From: Campylobacterales bacterium
GTDB lineage: Bacteria; Campylobacterota; Campylobacteria; Campylobacterales; QNZT01
Assembly (NCBI GenBank): GCA_015489185.1
Contig: WGAE01000233.1
Coordinates: 1-18,603, forward strand
Reading direction: 5' to 3'
Length of the DNA: 18,603 nucleotides
In this document: one piece after another, positions 7,959 to 14,843 of the stretch
Numbering within the stretch: the first letter of the stretch is position 1
How the letters are laid out: every line of letters begins with the position of its first letter
Notes under the pieces: model-generated
What the model saw: only the letters and a program-made list of their open reading frames with translations
The model's database searches: none
What the model was told of the DNA's origin: nothing
Made by a program: the position numbers and the translations under genes

Positions 7959-7987
7959 TTGCAATCGCTCTTTTTTTCTGCTACACT
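7959..7987 (+). promoter_or_regulatory. Sigma70-type promoter of the PrcB-like gene
   Basis: TTGCAA (7959-7964), a 17-base spacer and TACACT (7982-7987) preceded by TGC (an extended -10) form a good promoter. Transcription would begin near 7994, after the GTG at 7991, so translation should start at the ATG at 8012. Confidence 0.65.
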
Positions 7988-8011
7988 GAAGTGAATAGGG
8001 AGGTATCGGTC

Positions 8012-8521
8012 ATGAAGATATCGGTCAGAAACATAGTGATGATTGCGGCAACAGGGCTTTGGCTCGGTATACTGAGCGGATGTGCCGGTGACAGTGTGCA
8101 AAAGGAGGGTGGTATGCAACAGCGCGAAGCGCCGGACGCGGCGTATGTCATACTCAAAAGCGGTGATTATGTACAAGATCAAACGCTTTATATGCGCCAA
8201 AAACCGTCGGTTGCCTCTTTTTACAGCGACAACAGTGACGACTTGAAGGCGTTTGAAACACTTTGGAAAAAGCTGACAAACCATGCGCAGGCACCGATTT
8301 TTGACGGTGTCGTGATTGTCGTGACGGCGGGATCGAGACCCACAGGAGGGTATGGTCTGGAGGTTGCAGGTATCGAAGAAACGGAGGATCGTGTCGTCGT
8401 AACCGTGCGGACAGTCGCACCGCCGCCCGGTACACTCGTCACTCAGGCGCTGACCCAGCCCTGGCTGGTATTTGTTTTGCCCAAGGAGCGCAGAGAGGTC
8501 GAGGTTGTCGTCAGCCCCTGA
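8012..8521 (+). CDS. PrcB-like lipoprotein
   Basis: 169 residues from the ATG at 8012, chosen over an in-frame GTG at 7991. AGGGAGG lies eight bases upstream of the ATG and the predicted transcription start lies beyond the GTG. A lipoprotein signal ends in LSGC with C24 as the lipidated residue. The C-terminal part (PIFDGVVIVVTAGSRPTGGYGLEVAGIEE in pieces, then VVVTVRTVAPPPGT and QALTQPWLVFVLPK) follows the pattern of the PrcB C-terminal domain, first known as an accessory subunit of the treponemal PrcA-PrtP protease complex. No protease gene is adjacent, so the partner is unknown. It probably sits in the periplasm anchored to a membrane. It converges on the next gene with nine bases between stop codons. 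Confidence 0.8.
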   Translation: MKISVRNIVMIAATGLWLGILSGCAGDSVQKEGGMQQREAPDAAYVILKSGDYVQDQTLYMRQKPSVASFYSDNSDDLKAFETLWKKLTNHAQAPIFDGVVIVVTAGSRPTGGYGLEVAGIEETEDRVVVTVRTVAPPPGTLVTQALTQPWLVFVLPKERREVEVVVSP

Positions 8522-8530
8522 CTGTTTTCG

Positions 8531-9718
8531 TTAGGATGACGTGATGATATGCCCCGCAAATTTTGCGTCATCGTCCAGGATAGGGCGTTTACCGGTGCGA
8601 AATCCCAGTCCGCACCCCTCATAGGCGAAAAAGACCCCCGCCTGATAGTAGTTCCCTTCGTTGTCGCGGTTCAGTTCCGCACGCTCCTGGTAGATTTTGG
8701 CGAAGTTGCCGTATTGTCCCGCTTTCTGATCGATGATTGTGCCGTTTGCGTTGTAAATTGTGACGTTTTCACCCTCTCTGCCGAACAGCGGTTTTTCAAC
8801 GTACGCTTTACCCTCTAACGGCTTGTCGGAAGTTTCCAGCAGCAGCGGATGGTTGGGGAAGAGATCCCATAAAATTTTTAAAAACCCTTTGCTCTGAAAC
8901 ATCAGCGTATAGGCGGGATTGAGAATGATCGCCTTTTGATTCTGGACAATCTGCGTCAAAATTACCGCCAGTTCACCCTCTGCGATTGCGATATCTTCCC
9001 ACGGTACCAGTTTGAAGAAGTAGTCGTAGCGTACGTCGTCGTAGAAGATGCCCTCTTCAGGATCGAACTCCACCTCGTCTATATACGCAAAAGCGGTTTC
9101 AAATCCCGCTTCTTTGGCGATCGTTTCAAGATAGCGTGTGGTGGCTTCATCCTCTTTGGCGTCTCTGACACAACTGAAAAGAATATTCCACCCCTCGTAA
9201 TATTCATCGAATTTGTCGGTATGCTCTTCGAGGGTAACCAGTCGTTTGAAATTCTCTTTGAGCGATGCATGAATATTGTTGAACTGGCGGTACTCATCCA
9301 GACCGTTGGCTTTCAGAAGCGCCCACTGTGCGATTGCGGTGTCCAGAAGCAGGGTAGGGGTATCGGCATTGAACTCAAGCAGCTTGATCGGTATGCGATC
9401 CAGACCGCCCGCAAAATCAAAGCGCCCGTAGAGGTGCCAGTGGACATCGTTTTCCCAGCTCGCTTTGATGATATCGACCAGGTTGAAAGGAATCCCCAGA
9501 TCATGAAAGAGATTGTTGTCGATCACATAATCACCCGCTTCGACGAACATATCGTAGAGTTCATTCGCCGCGTCAGCGTAGGTGTGGGCATCGATCTCTT
9601 CAACCTCGACCAGTTTGTCAAGCAGGTAGGGGGTATTATCGTCCCAGTCGGTATGCCAGGAGAAGCCGATCGATTCGAGAAACTCCGGTGTCAGCGGTTT
9701 GACGGGCATCAGGCGCAT
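8531..9718 (-). CDS. Glutathionylspermidine synthase family protein (ATP-grasp amide ligase)
   Basis: 395 residues, matching the synthetase domain of the glutathionylspermidine synthase family; E. coli YgiC and YjfC are stand-alone relatives without the amidase domain. Visible landmarks are HLYGRFDFAGG (R99), LLEFNADTPTLLLDTAIAQW (E115, N117, D119, the expected Mg-ATP ligands) and, near the C-terminus, AYVEKPLFGREGENVTIY, which carries an ATP-binding Lys and a Gly-rich loop. It should form an ATP-dependent amide bond, but the substrate of stand-alone members is not settled and need not be glutathione plus spermidine. GGAGG lies ahead of the ATG. The start is three bases after the stop of the UPF0323 lipoprotein gene, so the two are cotranscribed, a pairing also known in Campylobacter and comparable to E. 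coli ygiB-ygiC. Confidence 0.88.
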   Translation of the reverse strand: MRLMPVKPLTPEFLESIGFSWHTDWDDNTPYLLDKLVEVEEIDAHTYADAANELYDMFVEAGDYVIDNNLFHDLGIPFNLVDIIKASWENDVHWHLYGRFDFAGGLDRIPIKLLEFNADTPTLLLDTAIAQWALLKANGLDEYRQFNNIHASLKENFKRLVTLEEHTDKFDEYYEGWNILFSCVRDAKEDEATTRYLETIAKEAGFETAFAYIDEVEFDPEEGIFYDDVRYDYFFKLVPWEDIAIAEGELAVILTQIVQNQKAIILNPAYTLMFQSKGFLKILWDLFPNHPLLLETSDKPLEGKAYVEKPLFGREGENVTIYNANGTIIDQKAGQYGNFAKIYQERAELNRDNEGNYYQAGVFFAYEGCGLGFRTGKRPILDDDAKFAGHIITSS

Positions 9719-9721
9719 CGT

Positions 9722-10390
9722 TTAACCTCCAAAACTGCGAAAACCGCTGCTTCGGGTTCCGAAAAATCCCGAGCTTCTGGTTGATGTCGTACTTTTTCGC
9801 GGCGCGACGGTGGATTGTTTGCTTCCGAAATAACCCGATTTACGCGTTGAAGTAGAGCGGGCTTTGTTGAAACTGTTTTTGCTGCGTGCGTAGGTTTGCG
9901 GGTTTTTGTAGGAAGCCTGGCGTCTGGTCTGATAGTTGGGATTATTAAAGAGTTTGCTGCCGATCCAGCTTCCGAGAATCGCCCCCGCAGCACTGGCGAG
10001 AATGGTCTCACCCAGACCCATACCGCCCATACCCGTACTCATTTGCGGGTTGGTCAGCGCCGATTTGCCCTCTTCGATCTTTTTGGCTTCCTCTGCAATC
10101 AACGCGTCCAGCTCCTCTTTGGAGAGGATCTTCTCTTTGCCGTCGAGGCTTTTGAGGATCACGCGTGTTTCGGAGCTGGGATATTCGTCGACGATCTTGT
10201 ACTGTTTGGGTGCGACCTCCTGAATGACGACAAACGCCCCCTGTTTTTGCGCAGCGGTCTGAAACGTATTCTCCTGAGGTGGTTGTTGCGGCGGCAGTCC
10301 ACTGTCTCCGCATCCTGTCAGTCCCGCCATCACAACGGCGCCCATCCCTCCGACAATCGAATAATCCGCAATTTTTTTAATATGTTTCAT
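9722..10390 (-). CDS. UPF0323 family lipoprotein
   Basis: 222 residues. MKHIKKIADYSIVGGMGAVV followed by LTGC gives a lipoprotein signal with C27. A Pro/Gln-rich stretch, then VVIQEVAPKQYKIVDEYPS and TRVILKSLDGKEKILSKEEL make up the family core. A glycine-rich hydrophobic segment (near GLGETILASAAGAILGSWIG) follows. The C-terminal 60 residues are low-complexity Ser/Arg/Gly with repeated SSGFFG-like units. The family (for example Cj0371 and HP0232) is characteristic of Campylobacterota and has no settled biochemical role. ATGA at 10387-10390 joins its start to the stop of purT, and the enzyme at 8531-9718 begins three bases after its end, so the three genes form one tightly linked transcript. 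Confidence 0.87.
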   Translation of the reverse strand: MKHIKKIADYSIVGGMGAVVMAGLTGCGDSGLPPQQPPQENTFQTAAQKQGAFVVIQEVAPKQYKIVDEYPSSETRVILKSLDGKEKILSKEELDALIAEEAKKIEEGKSALTNPQMSTGMGGMGLGETILASAAGAILGSWIGSKLFNNPNYQTRRQASYKNPQTYARSKNSFNKARSTSTRKSGYFGSKQSTVAPRKSTTSTRSSGFFGTRSSGFRSFGG

Positions 10391-11547
10391 GAAACTCCCC
10401 GTATCAGTTTAATTTTCTCTTTCGCTTTTTCGAGCGCGTCTTTACCGTACGTCAGTACAACCGCCATTCGTCTGCCTGTGTGTGCGACAGGTTTACCGAA
10501 TATGCGCAAAAAGGTATTTTGATCAAAAAGCGATTCATCCACCTCAAATGCCGGCGCGACACTCTCCACTTCCGATTTGTACGCCGCGCTTGCCCCTTCG
10601 CCGTAGAAGACAAAATCGAGCGGCAGTCCCAGTACCGCCCGTACATGAAGTGCAAATTCGCTCTGGCTCTGGGTGATCATCGTCACCATTCCGGTATCGT
10701 GCGGGCGGGGGCTAAGTTCACTAAACCACACCTCCTCCCCTTTGACGAAAAATTCGACCCCGAAGATACCGCGTCCGCCCAGACCGTCGGTAACGGTTTT
10801 CGCCATCTCCTGCGCCTTTTTCAGCGCGGTTTCGGGCATCTGCATCGGTTGCCAGGAGAAGATATAGTCACCCCCTTTCTGGATATGTCCGATCGGTTTG
10901 CAAAAACGTGTACCGGTTTCGTTGCGTACCGTCAGGAGGGTAATTTCGTAATCGAAATCGATGAACTCTTCGACAATCAGTTCACTGGCGTCTCCTCTCG
11001 CCTCTTTTGCCGTCTCCCATGAATGTGCCAGATCGTCCGCCGATTTTGCGATACTCTGCCCGTGACCGGAACTGCTCATCACCGGTTTGATGACACAGGG
11101 GAAACCGAGTTCTCTGCTTGCTTCGATCAACCCTTCGAAGGTCGATACGAAACGGTAGCGGCTCGTTTTGAGTCCGAGCTCTTCGGCGGCGAAACGGCGG
11201 ATATTTTTTCGGTTCATCGTCTTGTTGACCGCTTCTGCGTTGGGAATGACATGAAACCCTTCCGCTTCCGCCGCGAAGAGTGCGTCGATGTTGATCGCCT
11301 CGACTTCAGGAAGAATATAATCCGGTTTTTCCCGTCTGATCACCTCCAAAACCGCCTCTTTGTTCTTCATGTCGATGACATGATGACGATTGGCAACCAG
11401 ATGTGCGGGCGCGTTTTCATAGGCATCCACGGCGATCACCTCCACACCCATCCGCTGTGCTTCGATCGCCACCTCTTTACCCAGTTCGCCGCTTCCCAGA
11501 AGCAACATTTTGATCGCGTTGCTCTTCAACGGAGTGGAGAGTCTCAT
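10387..11547 (-). CDS. purT: Formate-dependent phosphoribosylglycinamide formyltransferase (PurT)
   Basis: 386 residues, the usual PurT length. It makes formyl-GAR from GAR, formate and ATP in purine synthesis. An N-terminal Rossmann-like part carries LLLGSGELGKEV (E21-L22, GAR contacts) and E81 in LPEVEAI. The ATP-grasp domain has CVIKPVMSSSGHGQS (K154 and the loop at 158-165), and Mg-ATP ligands E265 and E277 with SELSPRPHDTG (D284). The C-terminal domain ends with FLRIFGKP and GRRMAVVL. AAGGAAA lies before the ATG at 11547. It is the first gene of a three-gene operon. Formate as C1 donor suits an anaerobe or microaerobe. Confidence 0.95.
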   Translation of the reverse strand: MRLSTPLKSNAIKMLLLGSGELGKEVAIEAQRMGVEVIAVDAYENAPAHLVANRHHVIDMKNKEAVLEVIRREKPDYILPEVEAINIDALFAAEAEGFHVIPNAEAVNKTMNRKNIRRFAAEELGLKTSRYRFVSTFEGLIEASRELGFPCVIKPVMSSSGHGQSIAKSADDLAHSWETAKEARGDASELIVEEFIDFDYEITLLTVRNETGTRFCKPIGHIQKGGDYIFSWQPMQMPETALKKAQEMAKTVTDGLGGRGIFGVEFFVKGEEVWFSELSPRPHDTGMVTMITQSQSEFALHVRAVLGLPLDFVFYGEGASAAYKSEVESVAPAFEVDESLFDQNTFLRIFGKPVAHTGRRMAVVLTYGKDALEKAKEKIKLIRGVS

Positions 11548-11651
11548 CGTATTTCCTTACAGTGAAATGAACTTGAAAAGTTAACGATAATGGTACAAAA
11601 AAATGGCATAGAAATTGGTAAATCCCTCTTGAGAGAAATCAAAAAAAATTT

Positions 11652-12107
11652 ATGACGCTTTGCTATAATGGCGGGGAAAAAGGATATCCCATCACCTACA
11701 CTATCATCCATACCATCCATCTCTATGCGGCTTTCATCTACGGCGGTTTTCTTTTTACCGACAACCTGTTTATGTCGAAAATGGGAAAAAGTCTATCTCC
11801 TGAAGAGGCGCAAAAAGCGCGTCAGGCGATCATGAAGCATGTGCGTAAAGTCGTACCGCCCGCGTTGATCGTGACAGTGCTGACGGGTATCTATATGTTT
11901 TCACAGGTATTTGGCGAAATCCCGCCGGAGGGGATGACGCGCTTTCAGATACTGCTTTCGATCAAAGCCTTTCTGGGACTCTGGCTCGGTATACGCGGTT
12001 TCAATCAAGTCTATCTCGGAATCGATCCGTGGGTCTTCAAGAGTCACAAATTTCCGTTTTTGCTCGTGATCATCATTATCGCGCTGTCGCAGTTTATGCA
12101 CCTGTAA
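11652..12107 (+). CDS. Small four-helix membrane protein, CopD-like; start uncertain (perhaps AUC at 11691)
   Basis: 151 residues if begun at the ATG at 11652, but about 138 if begun at 11691. Four hydrophobic segments are visible: the first around TIIHTIHLYAAFIYGGFLF, the second around PPALIVTVLTGIYMF, the third around KAFLGLWLGIRG and the fourth around FPFLLVIIIIALSQF. Conserved-looking His residues sit near the helix ends. The shape recalls CopD/DUF2269-like integral membrane proteins, but I do not recognise it firmly and assign no function. A strong extended -10 (11661-11669) lies inside the annotated 5' end, which puts the transcript start near 11676, after the ATG. AAAAAGGA then lies six bases before an in-frame ATC at 11691. 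The coordinates given keep the conventional ATG. Confidence 0.65.
   Translation: MTLCYNGGEKGYPITYTIIHTIHLYAAFIYGGFLFTDNLFMSKMGKSLSPEEAQKARQAIMKHVRKVVPPALIVTVLTGIYMFSQVFGEIPPEGMTRFQILLSIKAFLGLWLGIRGFNQVYLGIDPWVFKSHKFPFLLVIIIIALSQFMHL
11661..11669 (+). promoter_or_regulatory. Extended -10 promoter (TGC-TATAAT)
   Basis: TGCTATAAT is a perfect extended -10, with A/T-rich sequence upstream as is usual for Campylobacterota sigma70 promoters. The expected start is near 11676, downstream of the ATG at 11652. Confidence 0.65.
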
Positions 12108-12158
12108 ACGTGAAAATTGCTTTAAGGTAGATGTTTCTATAAATGTGCTATCATAAGT

Positions 12159-12164
12159 TATAAT
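12159..12164 (+). promoter_or_regulatory. -10 element of the rhodanese gene
   Basis: TATAAT, 19 bases before the ATG at 12184, would give a leader of about 13 bases carrying AAAAGAG as ribosome site. No clear -35 is seen. Confidence 0.5.
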
Positions 12165-12183
12165 TATAACAAAAGAGTAGCTT

Positions 12184-12888
12184 ATGAAAAACATAACTTT
12201 TACTTTATTGACGTTTTTTGCCGTTTCGCTCTTTGCACAGCAGGGGTTCGAATATCGCGGTGTCGATGTCAAAGTGACGCGCGACGGTAAAACGGTGCAT
12301 TATCTGGTCAAACGGGAACGGGATCCAGTGTGTCGTAAACTGCGTCAGAGTAACGAGATACTCTGGGGCGGGAATTACGCAGCTGAAAAAGTGCCGGATG
12401 CCTGTAAGAGTGTTTTTCTGAAGACGGCGGGCAAACTCTCTCCGATCAAACTCGACGACGAGATCGAAACGTACGGCGAGCTGGAAGTGCTGGCGTTTCT
12501 CAAAGAGATGCAGACCGATAAAAACAAAGTCCTGATCGATGCGAGAAAGGAGCCTTGGTTTGCGTATCGTACCATTCCGGGTGCGGTCAATATGCCGTTT
12601 TACTATTTTCGCGACAGAGAGCATTATCCGGACGAGTTCGCATACGCATTGAAATATCTGGGCGGTAAACTGGAAAAAGACGGTACCTTTTCATTCGAGC
12701 ATCCCAAGACGATTGTGGTTTTTTGCAACGGTCCGTGGTGTTCGCTTTCGCGACAGTTTATTGATGCGATTACCGATGCGGGTTTTCCACACGAACATAT
12801 CAAATGGTACCGTGACGGGATGCAGGGATGGTTGCTTGCCAACTTCACATCGACCCGACCTGTTTCCGCAAAGCCGAAGAGGAAGTGA
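12184..12888 (+). CDS. Exported rhodanese-domain protein
   Basis: 234 residues. A signal peptide (MKNITFTLLTFFAVSLFA, cut near 18) directs export. Residues about 25-90 form a distinct N-terminal region with two Cys (C50, C74) that could form a disulfide. The rhodanese domain (95-220) has VLIDARKEPWFAYRTIPGAVNMP in two parts (D119, R121), the loop FCNGPWCSLSR with candidate active-site C181 and nearby C186, and the closing WYRDGMQGW. Such proteins move sulfane sulfur through a Cys persulfide; a periplasmic one in a probable sulfur-using lineage is plausible in sulfur handling, but this is inference. A four-helix membrane protein gene starts one base after its stop, so the two probably act together. 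Confidence 0.85.
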   Translation: MKNITFTLLTFFAVSLFAQQGFEYRGVDVKVTRDGKTVHYLVKRERDPVCRKLRQSNEILWGGNYAAEKVPDACKSVFLKTAGKLSPIKLDDEIETYGELEVLAFLKEMQTDKNKVLIDARKEPWFAYRTIPGAVNMPFYYFRDREHYPDEFAYALKYLGGKLEKDGTFSFEHPKTIVVFCNGPWCSLSRQFIDAITDAGFPHEHIKWYRDGMQGWLLANFTSTRPVSAKPKRK

Positions 12889-12889
12889 G

Positions 12890-13345
12890 ATGCAAAAAAA
12901 AGAGTTGAGCCTCGATTTTACCAACCTGCTGCAATATTTCGCGATTACGGTCGTTTTTTTGATTATCACGATTGTTCTGGCGAGTTTTGGAAACATATAC
13001 GGAACGATTTTTCACTATTTCGGAGATTTTGCCTTTTTCCTGCTTTTCCTCTATCTGGGGTATCTGCTGACGAACAAGATTTGTCTGCTGAGTATGGGTG
13101 GACAGAAGGTGCGCGCGCTTTTGTGGACGACGCTTTACTTTTTTATGGCGTTTGTTGTCTTTTCCGACGGACACGGGAGTGTCGAGCACTCACAAAATCT
13201 CTATGAAAAACTGTTGCTCATTCCTGTGACGACGTGGTATTTCGCCAAGAGCCTTTTTCTGCCGGCGATCTTTCTGTTTGTTGCGGCGGTGCACAATATT
13301 TTGATGTATCTGATCTGTCAACCCTGCAGACGCGACCTTTCATGA
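12890..13345 (+). CDS. Four-helix inner-membrane protein coupled to the rhodanese
   Basis: 151 residues from the ATG at 12890, preceded by GAGGAAG and one base after the rhodanese stop. The frame is open farther upstream but that part overlaps the rhodanese gene and lacks a start signal. Four hydrophobic helices are seen: about 15-35, 42-62, 75-95 (ending in a SDGHGS loop) and 117-140. The protein ends with a CxxC-like pair (CQPC). I do not recognise the family. Position suggests that it is the membrane partner of the exported rhodanese. Confidence 0.75.
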   Translation: MQKKELSLDFTNLLQYFAITVVFLIITIVLASFGNIYGTIFHYFGDFAFFLLFLYLGYLLTNKICLLSMGGQKVRALLWTTLYFFMAFVVFSDGHGSVEHSQNLYEKLLLIPVTTWYFAKSLFLPAIFLFVAAVHNILMYLICQPCRRDLS

Positions 13346-13376
13346 AAGCTTCAGCCTCTCTTAACATATAAGATAT

Positions 13377-13382
13377 TATAAT
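13377..13382 (+). promoter_or_regulatory. -10 element of propeller gene B
   Basis: TATAAT lies 31 bases before the ATG at 13414 in a very A/T-rich gap. AAAAAGGGG forms the ribosome site, about ten bases from the start codon. Confidence 0.5.
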
Positions 13383-13413
13383 TTCTTATAAAACAAAAAG
13401 GGGCGACAAACTT

Positions 13414-14574
13414 ATGGAAAAATTATATTCACTTATAGTTCTGTTGACACTTCCGATGATACTTCCGGCGGCTGTGACTTTCGAAAAGGCGTACGGCGGA
13501 AAAGAGAACGATCTGGCGAAAGCAGTCATTGTCACCGACGACGGTTATACCTTTATCGGACAGACCGAATCGCACCGTGAGAAGCGGGCGGATATGTATG
13601 TGGTGCATACGGACAAGAAGGGAAACAAACTCTGGAGTAAAGCGATCGGTGGAAGAGATGATGAAGAGGGGAATGCGATTGTCGCGACAAAAAAAGGGTA
13701 TATTGCGGTCGGTACGACGGAAAGTTTCGGCAGCGATCGTTCGAGTATGTATGTAGTGGCACTCGACAAATCGGGTGATGCTCAGTGGCAGCGTGCCTAT
13801 TTCAGTCGTGACGATAGTTACTATTACGGGACGGGTATTGCAAAATCGGCAACAGGTTTCAAAGTGGTCGGCTGGGAAAACAAACTGGACTTTTTCGATG
13901 CGGATGTTTTCGGATATGTCGTCGATATCGACAAGGATGGAGAACGCTTGCATACAAGACGCTATGGAGGTGACGACGACAATATGCTCTACGACGTTCT
14001 GAAAACTTCAGACGGAAACTATCTGCTTGTGGGTACGACGGAGAGTTTCCGCGACGATTACGGTTTTGACGGCTGGGCGATCATGATCGATGCAAAAGGG
14101 AAGGTGCTCTGGCAAAAGATATACGGTTGGGGATATGATGAGAGTTTTTATGCCGTTGCCCCGGCAAAAGAGGGCGGTTTTATCATGGCGGGAATTACAA
14201 AAAGCAACCGTGACAAGCGTGACGAAGTGTATGTGGTACGTGTCGATAAAAACGGCAAGCCGCTGTGGCAAAATACCTACGGCGGGCGTTATGATGATGA
14301 AGCGTTCGATATCGTTGCGGATGAAGACGGTTATGTCATTACCGGGCTGACCGAGTCGAATACTAACGGACGTGAGGATCTCTATCTTCTGAAAATCGAT
14401 GACAAAGGGCATGTGCTCTGGGATAGAAACTACGGTGGAAGATACAGCGATGTCGGCTACGGTGTCGTAAAAACGGATGACGGGTATATCGTCGTCGGAG
14501 AGACGGAGAGTTACGGAAACGGGCGCAAAGACGCCTATGTTTTGAAAGTGAACAAAAAGGGGCTGCTGCACTAA
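13414..14574 (+). CDS. Secreted seven-repeat beta-propeller-like protein (copy B)
   Basis: 386 residues, nearly the length of copy A at 5163-6320. A signal peptide (MEKLYSLIVLLTLPMILPAA) is followed by seven repeats of about 50 residues with junctions FEKAYGG, LWSKAIGG, QWQRAYFSRDD, LHTRRYGG, LWQKIYGWG, LWQNTYGG and LWDRNYGG. Between them are DDGY..VG.TES....G..D.YV.K.D..G strands. Repeats 3-5 are less regular: repeat 3 lacks the GG and repeat 4 lacks the Trp. A seven-bladed propeller acting outside the cytoplasm is predicted. No enzyme motif is seen; acidic DxDxDG-like turns could bind calcium (speculative). It has its own promoter, and the nested palindromic element begins 12 bases after its stop codon. 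Confidence 0.82.
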   Translation: MEKLYSLIVLLTLPMILPAAVTFEKAYGGKENDLAKAVIVTDDGYTFIGQTESHREKRADMYVVHTDKKGNKLWSKAIGGRDDEEGNAIVATKKGYIAVGTTESFGSDRSSMYVVALDKSGDAQWQRAYFSRDDSYYYGTGIAKSATGFKVVGWENKLDFFDADVFGYVVDIDKDGERLHTRRYGGDDDNMLYDVLKTSDGNYLLVGTTESFRDDYGFDGWAIMIDAKGKVLWQKIYGWGYDESFYAVAPAKEGGFIMAGITKSNRDKRDEVYVVRVDKNGKPLWQNTYGGRYDDEAFDIVADEDGYVITGLTESNTNGREDLYLLKIDDKGHVLWDRNYGGRYSDVGYGVVKTDDGYIVVGETESYGNGRKDAYVLKVNKKGLLH

Positions 14575-14585
14575 TGCACAAAACC

Positions 14586-14774
14586 CTCTGAAAAAGTGTT
14601 GATTTCACTCAAGCGAGTTACCATTTGTCGCTTCGCGAACGTATCCAAACCGCACTCAAAAAGTGCAAACGCAAGCGCCCCTTCGGGGTTGGGTGCACTT
14701 TTTTTGCCTCCGGCAACCGTTCGGTTTGGATACTCGAATAATAAAGCTTTCGTTCAATCAACACTTTTTCAGAG
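14586..14774. repeat. 189-bp element of three nested inverted repeats
   Basis: Outer arms are a perfect 19-bp pair, CTCTGAAAAAGTGTTGATT (14586-14604) and its complement (14756-14774). Middle arms are a perfect 12-bp pair, GTATCCAAACCG (14641-14652) and 14722-14733. Inner arms are a perfect 10-bp pair, AAAAAGTGCA (14658-14667) and 14694-14703, enclosing a CCC-TTCG-GGG mini-hairpin (79-88 of the 14600s). All share nearly one centre (14680-14687). The right side recurs at 5087-5157. The size, terminal inverted repeats and lack of coding capacity resemble a MITE or REP/BIME-like element. A structured 3' UTR is the alternative. Confidence 0.8.
14658..14705 (+). terminator. Terminator-like inner hairpin of the element
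   Basis: AAAAAGTGCA pairs with TGCACTTTTT and the T run continues to seven (14699-14705). The loop has a C-UUCG-G tetraloop hairpin. It could end transcription of propeller gene B, though part of the T run is inside the stem. Confidence 0.45.
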
Positions 14775-14804
14775 AATTGCATAAGATGCAATCTAACATT
14801 TATC

Positions 14805-14813
14805 TGGTATAAT
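14805..14813 (+). promoter_or_regulatory. Extended -10 promoter of yebC (TGG-TATAAT)
   Basis: TGGTATAAT sits 30 bases before the ATG at 14844, giving a leader of about 24 bases with GAGGAT as ribosome site. It lies just outside the palindromic element. Confidence 0.65.
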
Positions 14814-14843
14814 CCCGACAAAATTTATCTATGAGGATAGCAT

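Noticed and set aside
12713..12889. N-terminal extension of the four-helix protein frame
   Set aside because: It overlaps the rhodanese coding sequence in another frame; GAGGAAG and the ATG at 12890 mark the true start.
14586..14774. Element considered as an insertion sequence
   Set aside because: It has terminal inverted repeats but is only 189 bp with no transposase frame, so at most it is a non-autonomous relic.
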